Counted from the stretch's first letter, positions 51,932 through 61,840 are shown. The stretch is 64,000 bases of DNA from Bacteroidota bacterium (GCA_023450085.1 JAEXHI010000034.1:62001-126000); one strand, 5' to 3'. Notes: generated by a model from the sequence alone, not told the origin. Program-made: numbers and translations.

Positions 51932-52672
51932 ATGGAAACCATCAAAATTAACACTAGCCAACACATCGAAATAGATTATCCTGTAGCGGGTTTAGGAGAA
52001 CGAGTGGCAGCCTATCTCATCGATTTCGGAATGTTCCTCATTATCTATTTTTTTGCATTGATTGCCCTTGCCATTACAGGCTTAGAAGACAACCTTAACA
52101 ACAGCACGGTGGTCATCCTGATTATTATATTTGGGGTTTGCTATGTATTTTATGACTTGCTATGTGAAGTGGTATTTAATGGACAAAGCCTAGGCAAAAA
52201 ACTGTTAAAAATAAAGGTGGTGAGCTTAGATGGTGGACAAGCCAGTATTGGACAATATTTCATACGTTGGGTATTTAGAATTGTTGATTTTTCGCTGACT
52301 GCTAATTTACTGGGATTTATCAGTGTGGCTGTTTCTGACAAAAAACAGCGTATTGGTGATATCGTTGCTGGCACAACACTCATTAAAACCACTCCTGCAA
52401 CTAAAATGCAACATATTGCATTTCATCCGGTAGAAGATGAGGAATATACCGCCACCTTTGAAAACGTTACCGTACTAAGTGATAGAGATATAGAACTTAT
52501 TCATGAAGTAGTTCAAACTTATTACACCACTCGAAACGCACAGTTGATTTATCAAATGGCAGCAAAAGTTTGTGGGCACCTGGGTGTAACTATTCCAGAA
52601 GGGATGAATGAAATGCAGTTTTTAAAGACTATTTCCGCCGATTATATTTATTTAACTTCTAGGGCAGTTTAA
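51932..52672 (+). CDS. RDD-family membrane protein
   Basis: A 246-residue protein with the RDD domain: GLGERVAAYLIDFGMFLIIYF (Arg-Asp), QSLGKKLLKIKVVSLDGG and RWVFRIVDF. Three or four transmembrane helices. RDD proteins can be sodium/proton antiporters or of unknown function. It is divergent from, but conserved with, the SpoIIM/MoxR cluster in Bacteroidota. The C-terminal 70 residues are soluble. Confidence 0.9.
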   Translation: METIKINTSQHIEIDYPVAGLGERVAAYLIDFGMFLIIYFFALIALAITGLEDNLNNSTVVILIIIFGVCYVFYDLLCEVVFNGQSLGKKLLKIKVVSLDGGQASIGQYFIRWVFRIVDFSLTANLLGFISVAVSDKKQRIGDIVAGTTLIKTTPATKMQHIAFHPVEDEEYTATFENVTVLSDRDIELIHEVVQTYYTTRNAQLIYQMAAKVCGHLGVTIPEGMNEMQFLKTISADYIYLTSRAV

Positions 52673-52726
52673 GGACAAGCATAACAACTCACTTAAATGG
52701 GCCATACGGAATAAGGACTTTATTGT

Positions 52727-53335
52727 CTAATTATTTTCCGAAAGCTTATCGGCAATTTGTTGTGCCCACTCCGCATACATTTTACCAGATGGATGCAAAC
52801 CGTCTGATGCAATCAGTGTTTGCTTTTTCTGGGCCTGTCTAGAGCCTGGTGTGATATCTACATAACTAACATGCTTAGCTTCGGTTTCTTGTCTATTGAT
52901 TTCGTTAAAAGCATCTATTTCATTACTGATACTTTTTAAGTCTCTACCACTTTGTTTAGCAAACTCAGTTACGCCCCAATCAGGAATAGACACTACATAT
53001 ACATTTCTCTTATTTCCATCAGCAAAATCAATAGCCATTTCTAGTAATTCAGCAAACTCCTTACGATAGGTATCTTGAGAATAACCTCTATATTGATTAT
53101 TCACTCCAATTAGCAAGGTTACCAAGTCAAAAGTATCAGCAATTTTCTCCCCCTGTACAGCATGACGCAATTCATCGGTAGTCCACCCTGTTTTTGCAAT
53201 AATTTTTGGTATTGAAAAATCAAAATTCTGAGCTTTTAAAACTTCCACCAATTGATAGGGAAAAGATTCATTTGCTTCTACCGCTTCACCTATGGTATAC
53301 GAATCGCCAAGTGCCAAATAAGAAAGTGTTGTCAT
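52727..53335 (-). CDS. SGNH/GDSL hydrolase
   Basis: A 202-residue protein with the SGNH blocks ALGDSYTIGE (Ser in GDS), LLIGVNNQ (Asn) and SDGLHPSGKMYAEW (Asp-His). No signal peptide, so probably cytoplasmic. These enzymes are esterases, lipases or lysophospholipases, and the substrate is not evident. Its start lies nine bases downstream of the DUF2752 stop at 53345, probably co-transcribed. Confidence 0.9.
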   Translation of the reverse strand: MTTLSYLALGDSYTIGEAVEANESFPYQLVEVLKAQNFDFSIPKIIAKTGWTTDELRHAVQGEKIADTFDLVTLLIGVNNQYRGYSQDTYRKEFAELLEMAIDFADGNKRNVYVVSIPDWGVTEFAKQSGRDLKSISNEIDAFNEINRQETEAKHVSYVDITPGSRQAQKKQTLIASDGLHPSGKMYAEWAQQIADKLSENN

Positions 53336-53344
53336 GCTAATTGT

Positions 53345-53680
53345 TTAGTGAATATGCTGAAACAGCATCTTGTAAATATAATTGAAGAAGATGAAAAAGC
53401 CCGTAACAAAATACATCACCTTAAGTACCAAAGCATTTTGATTAAGTTTCAATAACCATGTACAGCCCACAGCAATGAAACAGATCAATAGTGGCACAGT
53501 TGGTGGATAAAGCTTAAAGCTCAGCGAAAAGTCGCCTCTCAACAGTGCCAATACCGAGCGCTGAAAACCACAGCCTGGGCAATCAATCCCAAACAAGTAC
53601 TTGAAAGGACAGGGCAATAAAAAAAAGTCCGCCTTGCCTAAAAGTAGCAACGCGGACTGGTATAAATTTAAAAAAAACAA
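53345..53680 (-). CDS. Second DUF2752 membrane protein
   Basis: A 111-residue protein with the CPFKYLFGIDCPGCGFQRSVLALLRGDFSLSF signature and two or three helices. The first possible start in frame is TTG at 53680, five bases after the DUF5684-like gene's stop; no ATG is available. It forms a set with the DUF5684-like and SGNH genes on the same strand. Paralogue of 41379-41687. Confidence 0.78.
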   Translation of the reverse strand: MFFLNLYQSALLLLGKADFFLLPCPFKYLFGIDCPGCGFQRSVLALLRGDFSLSFKLYPPTVPLLICFIAVGCTWLLKLNQNALVLKVMYFVTGFFIFFNYIYKMLFQHIH

Positions 53681-53685
53681 GTTGA

Positions 53686-54147
53686 CTAAGGTTGTTTAAA
53701 TGGTGGATTGTTTGGATTGCCAAATGGATCATTACCAAAACCTCCTTGTTGTGCTTCAGCTGCTGATGGGCCAAGGTATTTAGCACTTCCAAATCCTAAA
53801 ATTGGCCAGAAGATGAAACCCAACAAAACCAAACCCACTGTAAATCCCTCTTCTTTACCAAAACTTTTACTCATTAGGTTAATCAACCAAATTGAGAAAA
53901 CTATATTTACACAAGGAAGGATACACCACAGCAACCAAATACTTGGCTTGCCCACAATTTCAATCATAATGTAGATATTATAAATTGGGATGATAGCAGC
54001 CCAGCCTGGTTTGCCGGCTTTTTCAAAGGTCTTCCACATTCCAGCTATCGCTACAATTGCAATAGCCAAATAAATAAAAAAGAAAGTTACACCGATACCT
54101 GCTAAGATACCAATGCCTCCAGAAGAGTAATCAGATGAGTAATCCAT
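53686..54147 (-). CDS. DUF5684-like small membrane protein
   Basis: A 153-residue protein with four hydrophobic segments. The signature WKTFEKAGKPGWAAIIPIYNIYIMIEIVGKPSIW resembles DUF5684 proteins. The C-terminus is a flexible Gly/Pro/Asn tail (NDPFGNPNNPPFKQP). Function unknown. Its ATG at 54145-54147 is clear. Confidence 0.78.
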   Translation of the reverse strand: MDYSSDYSSGGIGILAGIGVTFFFIYLAIAIVAIAGMWKTFEKAGKPGWAAIIPIYNIYIMIEIVGKPSIWLLWCILPCVNIVFSIWLINLMSKSFGKEEGFTVGLVLLGFIFWPILGFGSAKYLGPSAAEAQQGGFGNDPFGNPNNPPFKQP

Positions 54148-54229
54148 ATTTTTAGCTTTTAATTTTAGTTTAGATAAAGATAGTACTTATGCCTAAAAAT
54201 CAAAATCTTAGCTAACACTTTTTCGAATA

Positions 54230-54925
54230 CTATTTTAATTCCATCCCAAAAAGCTTGGCAATATGGTTTTTCAATTTTCCTTTCACCTCATCCATATCCA
54301 ACACTTGGCCTAATTCACGCTGCATAGAAGTGACGTCTTTGTCATCTATTCCGCAAGGGACAATATTTTTGAAATAACTCAAATCCGTATTTACATTAAA
54401 AGCAAAACCGTGCATGGTTACCCAACGACTACAGCGCACCCCCATGGCACATATTTTACGAGCTTTTTCATTATCTGCATCTAGCCAAACACCTGTATAA
54501 CCTTCATAGCGACCAGCTGCAATCCCATAATCGGCCAAGGTCAAAATAATCGCTTCCTCTAAAGTGCGCAGGTACAAATGAATATCGGTAAAGAAATTAT
54601 CTAAGTCTAATATCGGATAACCTACAATTTGTCCTGGACCATGATAGGTAATGTCGCCTCCACGATTAATTTTATAGTAGGTAGCTTCCTTTTCTTTTAA
54701 GCCCTGTTCATCTAGTAATAGATTTTCTGGATGGCCACTTTTACCTAAGGTGTACACATGTGGATGTTCACAAAAAACGAGATAATTTGGCGTAGGCTCT
54801 TGTGTGTTCTCGGTACGGTTCTTCACTTTCAAGGCAACTGTTTGTTCAAAAACTTGCTCCTGCTTATCCCAAGCTTCTTGATAATCTGTTAAGCCCCAAT
54901 CAATAAATTTCACTTTTTTATTCAT
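54230..54925 (-). CDS. lipB: Octanoyl-[ACP]-protein N-octanoyltransferase
   Basis: The ATG at 54925 (MNKKVKFIDWG) gives 231 residues; a TTG five codons earlier is less likely. Conserved are the RGGDITYHGPGQIVGYPILDL region and the PCGIDDKDVTSMQRELG segment with the catalytic Cys. It transfers octanoyl groups from ACP to lipoyl-dependent enzymes as the first step in lipoate synthesis. It follows the phosphopantetheinyl transferase gene by seven bases, a sensible pair since both act through ACP. Confidence 0.95.
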   Translation of the reverse strand: MNKKVKFIDWGLTDYQEAWDKQEQVFEQTVALKVKNRTENTQEPTPNYLVFCEHPHVYTLGKSGHPENLLLDEQGLKEKEATYYKINRGGDITYHGPGQIVGYPILDLDNFFTDIHLYLRTLEEAIILTLADYGIAAGRYEGYTGVWLDADNEKARKICAMGVRCSRWVTMHGFAFNVNTDLSYFKNIVPCGIDDKDVTSMQRELGQVLDMDEVKGKLKNHIAKLFGMELK

Positions 54926-54932
54926 AGTATCC

Positions 54933-55580
54933 TTACGCAATCACATAGCCTAGCATATAGCCATCATCCGTCTTAAAATAATTTACACTGAGCTCTTTGG
55001 TTCCTTCTGGCAAATCAACTACCGCCGTAAGCTCTCCTTCGTCTCTTAATTTAAAAGGCTTGATATGGATATCTCTTTTGAACTCCAACTCTTTACGACC
55101 ATGCCATTTATAGATAGCTTCTTTGGCACACCAACAAACGTACAAACCATTAATATTATCGCCAATTTGCTTTTGGGCAAGTTCTATATCTGATAAAAAC
55201 TTATGTCTAATCAGCTTGATTTTATGCTTAATGATCTCCATATCCAACCCTACTTTTTTTTGTGGATCTCTACTGATCATCACTGCGGCATAATCATAAG
55301 AATGGCTTAAAGAGATATGGTAGTCGTAGTTTACCAAGTAAGGTTTTCCTTGATCATCCATTTGGCAATCGATATATTCCTTGGTATCCAACATGGTCCT
55401 AAGTAACAAACGCGTACTTAACCACTGTAGCGCCCTCTTGTCACTCTTAAACGAATCGATAATTTCAAGTTCGTGCTGTTTTAATTGTAGACCAGCCATC
55501 AGTTGATCATGGCTCTCTTCAATTTTCCATACGGCGAGTTCGGTATGGGCATCAATTTTTAAATCAAAAACTACGGGCAT
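54933..55580 (-). CDS. 4'-phosphopantetheinyl transferase
   Basis: A 215-residue Sfp-like transferase with the metal-binding VGLDMEIIKH and the CWCAKEAIYKWHG motif. It moves the phosphopantetheine arm of CoA onto a carrier-protein Ser. The Sfp-type fold with length near 215 suggests one covering fatty-acid ACP and possibly secondary-metabolite carriers. First gene of the lipB operon. Confidence 0.93.
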   Translation of the reverse strand: MPVVFDLKIDAHTELAVWKIEESHDQLMAGLQLKQHELEIIDSFKSDKRALQWLSTRLLLRTMLDTKEYIDCQMDDQGKPYLVNYDYHISLSHSYDYAAVMISRDPQKKVGLDMEIIKHKIKLIRHKFLSDIELAQKQIGDNINGLYVCWCAKEAIYKWHGRKELEFKRDIHIKPFKLRDEGELTAVVDLPEGTKELSVNYFKTDDGYMLGYVIA

Positions 55581-55648
55581 CCTCTATTTAGAAAATCAAT
55601 ACAAAAGTATCTTAAATTAATCATAATTTAGACCAAAAAACTTTAAAA

Positions 55649-56185
55649 ATGATATTATCAGACAAACGGATACTTGAGGAGATAGACAAAGGCACCATTA
55701 TTATAGAACCTTTTAAGCCAGAATGTTTGGGCACCAATTCATATGATGTGCATTTGGGAAAGTACTTGGCTACCTACAAGGACCGTGTTTTAGATGCAAA
55801 AGCTCATAATAAAATAGAACATTTTGAAATTCCGAAGGAAGGTTTTGTACTTCAACCAGGAACTTTATACTTAGGTGTAACGGTAGAATATACAGAAACT
55901 CATGGCCATGTGCCTTTTTTAGAAGGTAAAAGCAGTACAGGTCGCTTAGGGATTGATATACATGCTACTGCAGGCAAGGGGGATGTTGGATTTTGCAACA
56001 CTTGGACTTTAGAAATTTCATGTGTGCAACCGGTAAGAATTTATGCAGGCATGCCTATTGGCCAACTCATTTATTTTGTTGTAGAGGGGCAAATAGAGAA
56101 CATGTATAACACTAAAAACAGCGCTAAATACAACAATAAAACCACTCGCCCTGTAGAAAGCATGATGTGGAAAAATAATTTCTAA
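55649..56185 (+). CDS. dcd: dCTP deaminase
   Basis: A 178-residue trimeric enzyme. Signatures are EGKSSTGRLGIDIHATAGKGDVGF and NTWTLEIS with the catalytic Glu, followed by AGMPIGQLIYF. It turns dCTP to dUTP for thymidylate synthesis. The HATAGKGDVGF variant, replacing the HVTAHRIDPGW of the E. coli enzyme, is within the family's range. It is divergent from the PPTase/lipB operon. Confidence 0.95.
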   Translation: MILSDKRILEEIDKGTIIIEPFKPECLGTNSYDVHLGKYLATYKDRVLDAKAHNKIEHFEIPKEGFVLQPGTLYLGVTVEYTETHGHVPFLEGKSSTGRLGIDIHATAGKGDVGFCNTWTLEISCVQPVRIYAGMPIGQLIYFVVEGQIENMYNTKNSAKYNNKTTRPVESMMWKNNF

Positions 56186-56197
56186 GCCAATTTTGAA

Positions 56198-56248
56198 CCT
56201 TGTAACTAAAATAATAGTCTATAGTTTGTTACAAGGCTAGCTTTTTTT
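56198..56248 (+). terminator. Likely terminator after dcd
   Basis: The stem CCTTGTAAC (56198-56206) and GTTACAAGG (56228-56236), followed after CTAG by a run of T. It lies 13 bp downstream of the dcd stop. Confidence 0.6.
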
Positions 56249-56371
56249 GTATCTTGAGTTACGATAAACATCAATAGATCAACACAAAAGAGGAAGCTCT
56301 AACACCAATGAACCAATATAGCGTAAGGAAGCTTTCATGGGTTTCTTTACCTTTTAAATGAAAATATCCCA

Positions 56372-59062
56372 ATGAAAATTAAACTCCTAACGCTAGGCAT
56401 CGCTCTTTTAAGCATCATTAGTACTTCTTCAGTTCGGGCTCAAGATGCTAATTTTAGTAATTTCCTTAAAAAATTAGACGAAACCACAAGCGAGCAAGCA
56501 CAAGAAAAAGTATACCTGCATTTAGACAAACCTTATTATGCCGTAGGTGATGACATTTGGTTCAAGGCTTATACCATCAACGCAAAAACGGGGCTACCAT
56601 CAACTATTAGCGGATTGTTGTATGTTGAGTTAATCAATGAGAAAGATTCGGTAACCAAACAACTTAAATTACCGATGAAAAGCGGTATTACTTGGGGAGA
56701 TTTTAAGCTAATTGATACATTGAGGGAGGGAAATTATCGTATTAGGGCTTATACACAGTGGATGAGGAATGCAGGACCAGAGTTCTATTTTGATAAAACA
56801 ATCAAGATTGGAAATTCGTGGGCAAACAAAGTATTTACCAAATCCAACAATGTACTTACCACAGAAAACAACCAGCAAAAAATAAGTACAACTATACAGT
56901 TCTCAGATAAACAAAATTTACCATATACCAACTGCCCAGTAAACTACGAAGTAAAGCTTGGTCAAAAAACCATAGAAAGAGGTAAAGGGGTTACGAATAG
57001 CCAAGGTGAAATTATCATAGAAGCGACCAACAAGCAACCAGATGTTTTAAAAAGTGGTTCTATTATAGCCAATATCACACTCCCCAACAAACAAGTAATC
57101 AGTAAGGAAATCCCATTGAAAACCACTTCAAAAGATTTTGATGTGCAGTTTTTCCCTGAAGGAGGCAAATTGGTGGAAGGCCTACCAAATAAAGTTGGTA
57201 TTAAAGCGATCAATAGCAATGGTTTAGGAGAGCTCACAAAAGGAGTGATTGTTACCACTGATGGCACTGAAATATCTCAATTTGAAACCAACAAATTAGG
57301 TATGGGGTCTTTCTTTCTAAATCCTATTGCAGGCCAGCCTTACAAAGCCAACCTTAGTTTTGCAGATGGCTCGAAAAAGACAGTTGACCTCCCTACAGCA
57401 GCAAAAAGTGGTTTGGTCCTTTCGGTATCCAACATTGATAGTGCAAAAATGTCTATCAAAGTGTATATCTCTGAAGATTTGGTAAACAAAGAAGAATACA
57501 ATTTAATTGCACAACATAATGGTGTAACCTACTTTTCTACCAAAATAGCTTCCACTAAACAGGTGGTTGCACTTACGGTTCCTAAAGACAGCCTGCCGTC
57601 GGGAATTGTACAAATTTCTTTATTATCTTCTACGTTTGCTCCACTAAACGAACGCATTGTATTTGTTAACAACTTAAAAGATAAAATCGAAATTACGCCA
57701 GAGACTTTAAAGCCAAGCTACGGCAAACGAACAAAGGTAGATTTGTCATTAGCAGCTTCGAATGAACATAAACCTGTACAGGGAAGCTTTTCCGTGTCGG
57801 TTACCAATACTTCAGCGGTTAAACCAGATCCAGAAAATGAGACCAATATCCTCACAAAGCTTTTACTTACTTCGGACTTGGTGGGCTATGTAGAAAAACC
57901 CAATTATTATTTTCTAAACAATGACAGAAACACTCGATATGATTTAGATAACCTTTTACTTACCCAAGGCTGGAGAAAAATCAACTGGAAGCAAATAGCT
58001 GACGGCACCCCACCTGTTGCTAAATACCCTATAGAAAAAAGGCTGCAAATTAGTGGAACGGTTACCAAAGGAGGAAAACCAGTGGCTAAAGGTAAAGTTT
58101 CTTTAGTCTCTTTTTCTGGAGGTTTCTTTATGACCGATACCTTGACAGACGACAAAGGCCGTTTCAATTTCGACAAGATAGAGTTTTTAGATAGCACCAA
58201 ATTTGTGGTGCAAGCGAGAACTGATAAGGACAAAAAATTTGTTGACATTGTAATGGATGCTGTTCCAGGTCAGGTAGCCACTAAAAACCCAAATACTGGG
58301 GATATTGAGGTAAATGTAAATCAATCATTAGCATCTTATTTACAAGAAAGCGGCAAGTACTTTGACGACCAGACCAAAAGAGGCTTGTTGAATAGAACTA
58401 TTTTGTTAGATGAGGTGACTATCGTAGAAAAACGTAAACCTACATACAACTCTTCTAATTTGGGTGGCGCCGGCAATGCAGATGCCGTGATTACCTCTAA
58501 AGAACTAGAAACCGCTTTTTCACTTTCACAATATTTACAAGGTAGAATAGCAGGCGTACAAATCAGAAATGGACAAGCCTTTGCTCGTGGCAGTCAGTCG
58601 CCAATGTCAATTATTGTTGACGGCATGAACTTAGGCGGAGAAGACTTTAATTTAGACGACATAGTAGTACAGGATATTGAAACAGTGGAAATTTTAAAAA
58701 GTATTGCTAACACAGCTATTTACGGAATGCAAGGCGGAAATGGCGTGATTGTAATCAATACCAAACGTGGTGACGGATTAAGATCTACCAATACCTATAC
58801 TCCTGGTTTAATTAATTTTAACCCTAAAGGTTACGCAGTAGTAAGAGAATTTTACTCACCTAAATACGACGTAAAACCAGATAGTAGACCAGATTTACGG
58901 ACTACCGTTTTCTGGGAACCTCAAATGACAAGTGATGCAAATGGCAAAGCCAAAATAAGCTATTTCAATACCGATGTACCTGGCGTTTATCGTATTGTTA
59001 TAGAAGGGATCGATATTAATGGAAGTTTGGCTAGAAAAGTGTTGACATATGACGTAAAATAA
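56372..59062 (+). CDS. MG2-domain protein with C-terminal TonB-plug domain, copy 1
   Basis: An 896-residue secreted protein. A signal peptide (1-24, SVRAQD) is followed by a macroglobulin-type MG2 domain (KVYLHLDKPYYAVGDDIWFKAY) and Ig-like repeats. A TonB-dependent-receptor plug lies at about residues 700-820 (LQGRIAGVQIRNGQAFARG, DGMNLGG, IETVEILKSIANTAIYGMQG). No beta-barrel follows; the C-terminal 60 residues are a short beta region (TTVFWEPQMTSDANG). It may sit on the outer membrane as an anchoring or sensing factor. It is duplicated in tandem, eight bases before copy 2. Confidence 0.85.
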   Translation: MKIKLLTLGIALLSIISTSSVRAQDANFSNFLKKLDETTSEQAQEKVYLHLDKPYYAVGDDIWFKAYTINAKTGLPSTISGLLYVELINEKDSVTKQLKLPMKSGITWGDFKLIDTLREGNYRIRAYTQWMRNAGPEFYFDKTIKIGNSWANKVFTKSNNVLTTENNQQKISTTIQFSDKQNLPYTNCPVNYEVKLGQKTIERGKGVTNSQGEIIIEATNKQPDVLKSGSIIANITLPNKQVISKEIPLKTTSKDFDVQFFPEGGKLVEGLPNKVGIKAINSNGLGELTKGVIVTTDGTEISQFETNKLGMGSFFLNPIAGQPYKANLSFADGSKKTVDLPTAAKSGLVLSVSNIDSAKMSIKVYISEDLVNKEEYNLIAQHNGVTYFSTKIASTKQVVALTVPKDSLPSGIVQISLLSSTFAPLNERIVFVNNLKDKIEITPETLKPSYGKRTKVDLSLAASNEHKPVQGSFSVSVTNTSAVKPDPENETNILTKLLLTSDLVGYVEKPNYYFLNNDRNTRYDLDNLLLTQGWRKINWKQIADGTPPVAKYPIEKRLQISGTVTKGGKPVAKGKVSLVSFSGGFFMTDTLTDDKGRFNFDKIEFLDSTKFVVQARTDKDKKFVDIVMDAVPGQVATKNPNTGDIEVNVNQSLASYLQESGKYFDDQTKRGLLNRTILLDEVTIVEKRKPTYNSSNLGGAGNADAVITSKELETAFSLSQYLQGRIAGVQIRNGQAFARGSQSPMSIIVDGMNLGGEDFNLDDIVVQDIETVEILKSIANTAIYGMQGGNGVIVINTKRGDGLRSTNTYTPGLINFNPKGYAVVREFYSPKYDVKPDSRPDLRTTVFWEPQMTSDANGKAKISYFNTDVPGVYRIVIEGIDINGSLARKVLTYDVK

Positions 59063-59069
59063 TATAAAA

Positions 59070-61772
59070 ATGCTCAAAAAAATCTTCTTCGCTTTCACGC
59101 TGACCATCCTGTGCAAACCTGCTATTGCCCAGGATGCTGCGCTGACCAATTTCCTGCAAAGATTTGACCAGGAAAGCACTAAACATGCACAGGAAAAAGT
59201 CTATCTGCATTTGGACAAGCCCTATTACGTGGCCGGAGAAGATATATGGTTTAAAGCCTATGTGGTTAATGCAAAAACAGGACAACTATCCACCATTAGC
59301 GGCCTATTGTATGTAGAGCTAGTTGAGCAGCAGGGTTCAACTGTCCAACAGTTAAAGCTGCCCATTAAAAATGGAATTGCCTGGGGCGACTTCAAGCTCC
59401 CCTATTCGATTCGGGAAGGCAGCTACAGGGTAAGATCGTATACACAGTGGATGCGAAACGCTGGAGAGAATTTCTTTTTCAATCAAAAAATCGAGGTCAT
59501 CAATCCCCAAGAAAATGTAATGCTGGGCAGCATTGAAAAGATTGACACTTCCCCGGAAAGCCCCTCAAACACACGCATCAAAATAAAATTTGCGGATTTA
59601 AAGAATAGCCCCTGCACAAACTGCGCAGTGGAATACAAGATCAAACAAGGGGAATCACAGGTCCATAGTGGAAAGGGCATTACCAATTCAGATGCGATAT
59701 TGACCATTGATATACCAAAAAAACTACAAAGCGAGCTAATTCTAGCGAGCATTACCCTTCCCAGCAAACAGGTTGCAAATGCCAGGATCCCCTTCCAGTT
59801 ATCCGATGAAAAACTGGACATACAGTTTTTCCCCGAGGGGGGGACCATGATGATGAACGTACCCAACAGAATTGCGGTAAAGGCGATCGCAAGCAACGGA
59901 AAAGGATCATTTATTAGCGGAACGGTAGAGAACCATTTGGGCACCCAGGTTGCCGATTTTAAAACCAACCACCTGGGAATGGGATCATTCTACGTCACCC
60001 CTGCCAAGGATGCGGGCTACAGGGCCATCATTAATCATGGGAACAGGACTGATACCCTGCCACTACCGGCCGCTTCCGGAAGTCGCACTGCCCTGGCGGT
60101 GGACAACCTGGATAGCCTGAAGATGAGGATCAGGATCTACAGCTCGGCCGACCTGGCGGATGAAGACAAGTACCTACTGGTCCATCAAAACGGCCTGGTA
60201 TACTACCAGATAAAAGTTCCGCCACTTAACGGAACCCCAGCAACGCTGACCATTCCAAAGGATTCCCTTCCCAACGGCATCGTACAGGTCTCTTTGCTGT
60301 CCAACCACTTCATCCCCCTAAATGAACGTATCGTTTTCATTGACAATACCGGAAATAAAAAAGTAGCATTAAGCATAGGGAACATAAACCCCAGCTACCA
60401 AAAAAAGGAGAATGTCGACCTGTCGGTCTTAGCAACAAACCAAGAAAGACCCGCAAATGGGAGTTTTTCGGTTTCAGTGGCCAGCCTTTCCGTATCCGAT
60501 GGGCAAAATCTCCAGGACAATATCCTGACAGGCCTACTTCTCACATCAGAGATAGCCGGCAACGTGGAAACACCGGGCTATTATTTCTTGAAGAACGACC
60601 AGAATACCAGATATGACCTTGACAACCTGCTCCTATCACAGGGCTGGCGCAGAATAAACTGGAAAAAAATACAAACAGATACGGGCTCCATGGCCTACCC
60701 CCCCGAAAAAACGCTACGGGTTACCGGAAAAGCGGTTAGATCGGGCAAACCGTTGGCCAACTACAGCATCAGCCTTATATCGGTCAACAACGGTTTCTTC
60801 GCCACGGACACCCTGACCGATGCCAATGGGAGATTCACCTTCGACAACCTTGATTTTTGGGGCGCCCAAAAGTTCATGGTACAGACCAGCGAGGAAAAAG
60901 ACAGGGCATCTGTAGATATTATCATCGATCCTATCCTCGGACAGGATAAAAGAATTGAAGCAGTGCCTTACACCAGTATCTCCGCACCGCTTAAAAATAA
61001 CACCTCGCAATATACCGACAATACTCCACCAGAAATAGACCCTCAAAAAAATAATATAAAAAGGGACCTACGGCCCGATGTTATTCAGTTAAAGGAAGTA
61101 AGTATTGAGAAGAAACAACCTATTTCAAAATCTTCCAAGCCAACCTATGCCTCCTCTAATATTATTGGGCCCGGTAATGCAGATGCCGTATTTACTTCAG
61201 AAGACCTTAAACATTCTATGTCGCTTATCCAATTCCTACAAGGAAAAGTTGCGAGCGTACATTTTAGGCAGGGCAAAGCCTATTCAAGAGGAAGCAGAGA
61301 ACCAATGGCAGTCATCCTTGACAATGTATATTTGGGAGATAGTGAATATTCTTCATCCAGTTTAGATGATGTTTCTATTGACAATATAGAAACCGTAGAA
61401 ATCCTAAAAAGTATGGCCAATAGTTCTGTATATGGTGCCTTAGGTGGTGCAGGAGTTATAGTGCTCACTTCAAAAAAAGGAGGTATTGTACATCAGGACA
61501 GCCCACCCCTTCCTGGATTGGTTAATTATAGTACTGAAGGATACAGCGTCAGCAGGGAATTCTACATTCCAAAATACGACGTAAAACCAGATAATAAACC
61601 TGATGGCAGAACTACCGTTTTCTGGGAACCCAACCTAATTACAGACAAGGATGGAAGAGCAAAGATCAGCTATTTAAACACCGATACCCCAGGCACCTAT
61701 AGTATCATTATTGAAGGCATTGACGTAAATGGGAATCTCGCCAGAAAAGTATTGACCTACGAAGTAAAATAA
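59070..61772 (+). CDS. MG2-domain protein with C-terminal TonB-plug domain, copy 2 (GC-mosaic)
   Basis: A 900-residue paralogue of copy 1 with the same order: signal peptide (1-20, KPAIAQD), MG2 (EKVYLHLDKPYYVAGEDIWF), Ig-like region, TonB-plug (LQGKVASVHFRQGKAYSRGS, SMANSSVYGALGG) and no barrel. The first 2 kb is far richer in GC than the neighbourhood: by hand count, 60061-60120 is 65 percent GC, against 32 percent for 57421-57480 in copy 1. It favours CTG and AGG codons, then returns to AT-rich DNA near 61080-61140. It looks like an imported or recombined body joined to a resident C-terminal part. Confidence 0.85.
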   Translation: MLKKIFFAFTLTILCKPAIAQDAALTNFLQRFDQESTKHAQEKVYLHLDKPYYVAGEDIWFKAYVVNAKTGQLSTISGLLYVELVEQQGSTVQQLKLPIKNGIAWGDFKLPYSIREGSYRVRSYTQWMRNAGENFFFNQKIEVINPQENVMLGSIEKIDTSPESPSNTRIKIKFADLKNSPCTNCAVEYKIKQGESQVHSGKGITNSDAILTIDIPKKLQSELILASITLPSKQVANARIPFQLSDEKLDIQFFPEGGTMMMNVPNRIAVKAIASNGKGSFISGTVENHLGTQVADFKTNHLGMGSFYVTPAKDAGYRAIINHGNRTDTLPLPAASGSRTALAVDNLDSLKMRIRIYSSADLADEDKYLLVHQNGLVYYQIKVPPLNGTPATLTIPKDSLPNGIVQVSLLSNHFIPLNERIVFIDNTGNKKVALSIGNINPSYQKKENVDLSVLATNQERPANGSFSVSVASLSVSDGQNLQDNILTGLLLTSEIAGNVETPGYYFLKNDQNTRYDLDNLLLSQGWRRINWKKIQTDTGSMAYPPEKTLRVTGKAVRSGKPLANYSISLISVNNGFFATDTLTDANGRFTFDNLDFWGAQKFMVQTSEEKDRASVDIIIDPILGQDKRIEAVPYTSISAPLKNNTSQYTDNTPPEIDPQKNNIKRDLRPDVIQLKEVSIEKKQPISKSSKPTYASSNIIGPGNADAVFTSEDLKHSMSLIQFLQGKVASVHFRQGKAYSRGSREPMAVILDNVYLGDSEYSSSSLDDVSIDNIETVEILKSMANSSVYGALGGAGVIVLTSKKGGIVHQDSPPLPGLVNYSTEGYSVSREFYIPKYDVKPDNKPDGRTTVFWEPNLITDKDGRAKISYLNTDTPGTYSIIIEGIDVNGNLARKVLTYEVK

Positions 61773-61840
61773 TTTTATGCTTGCATAATAAATTCGAACC
61801 TCTTAGCTTTATAAAAATATAAATGTAAAAGCTAAGAGGA

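Noticed and set aside
59483..59968. A 161-codon minus-strand frame opposite the second MG2 protein
   Set aside because: The frame is open because the GC-rich body lacks stop codons in antisense. No family resemblance was seen.
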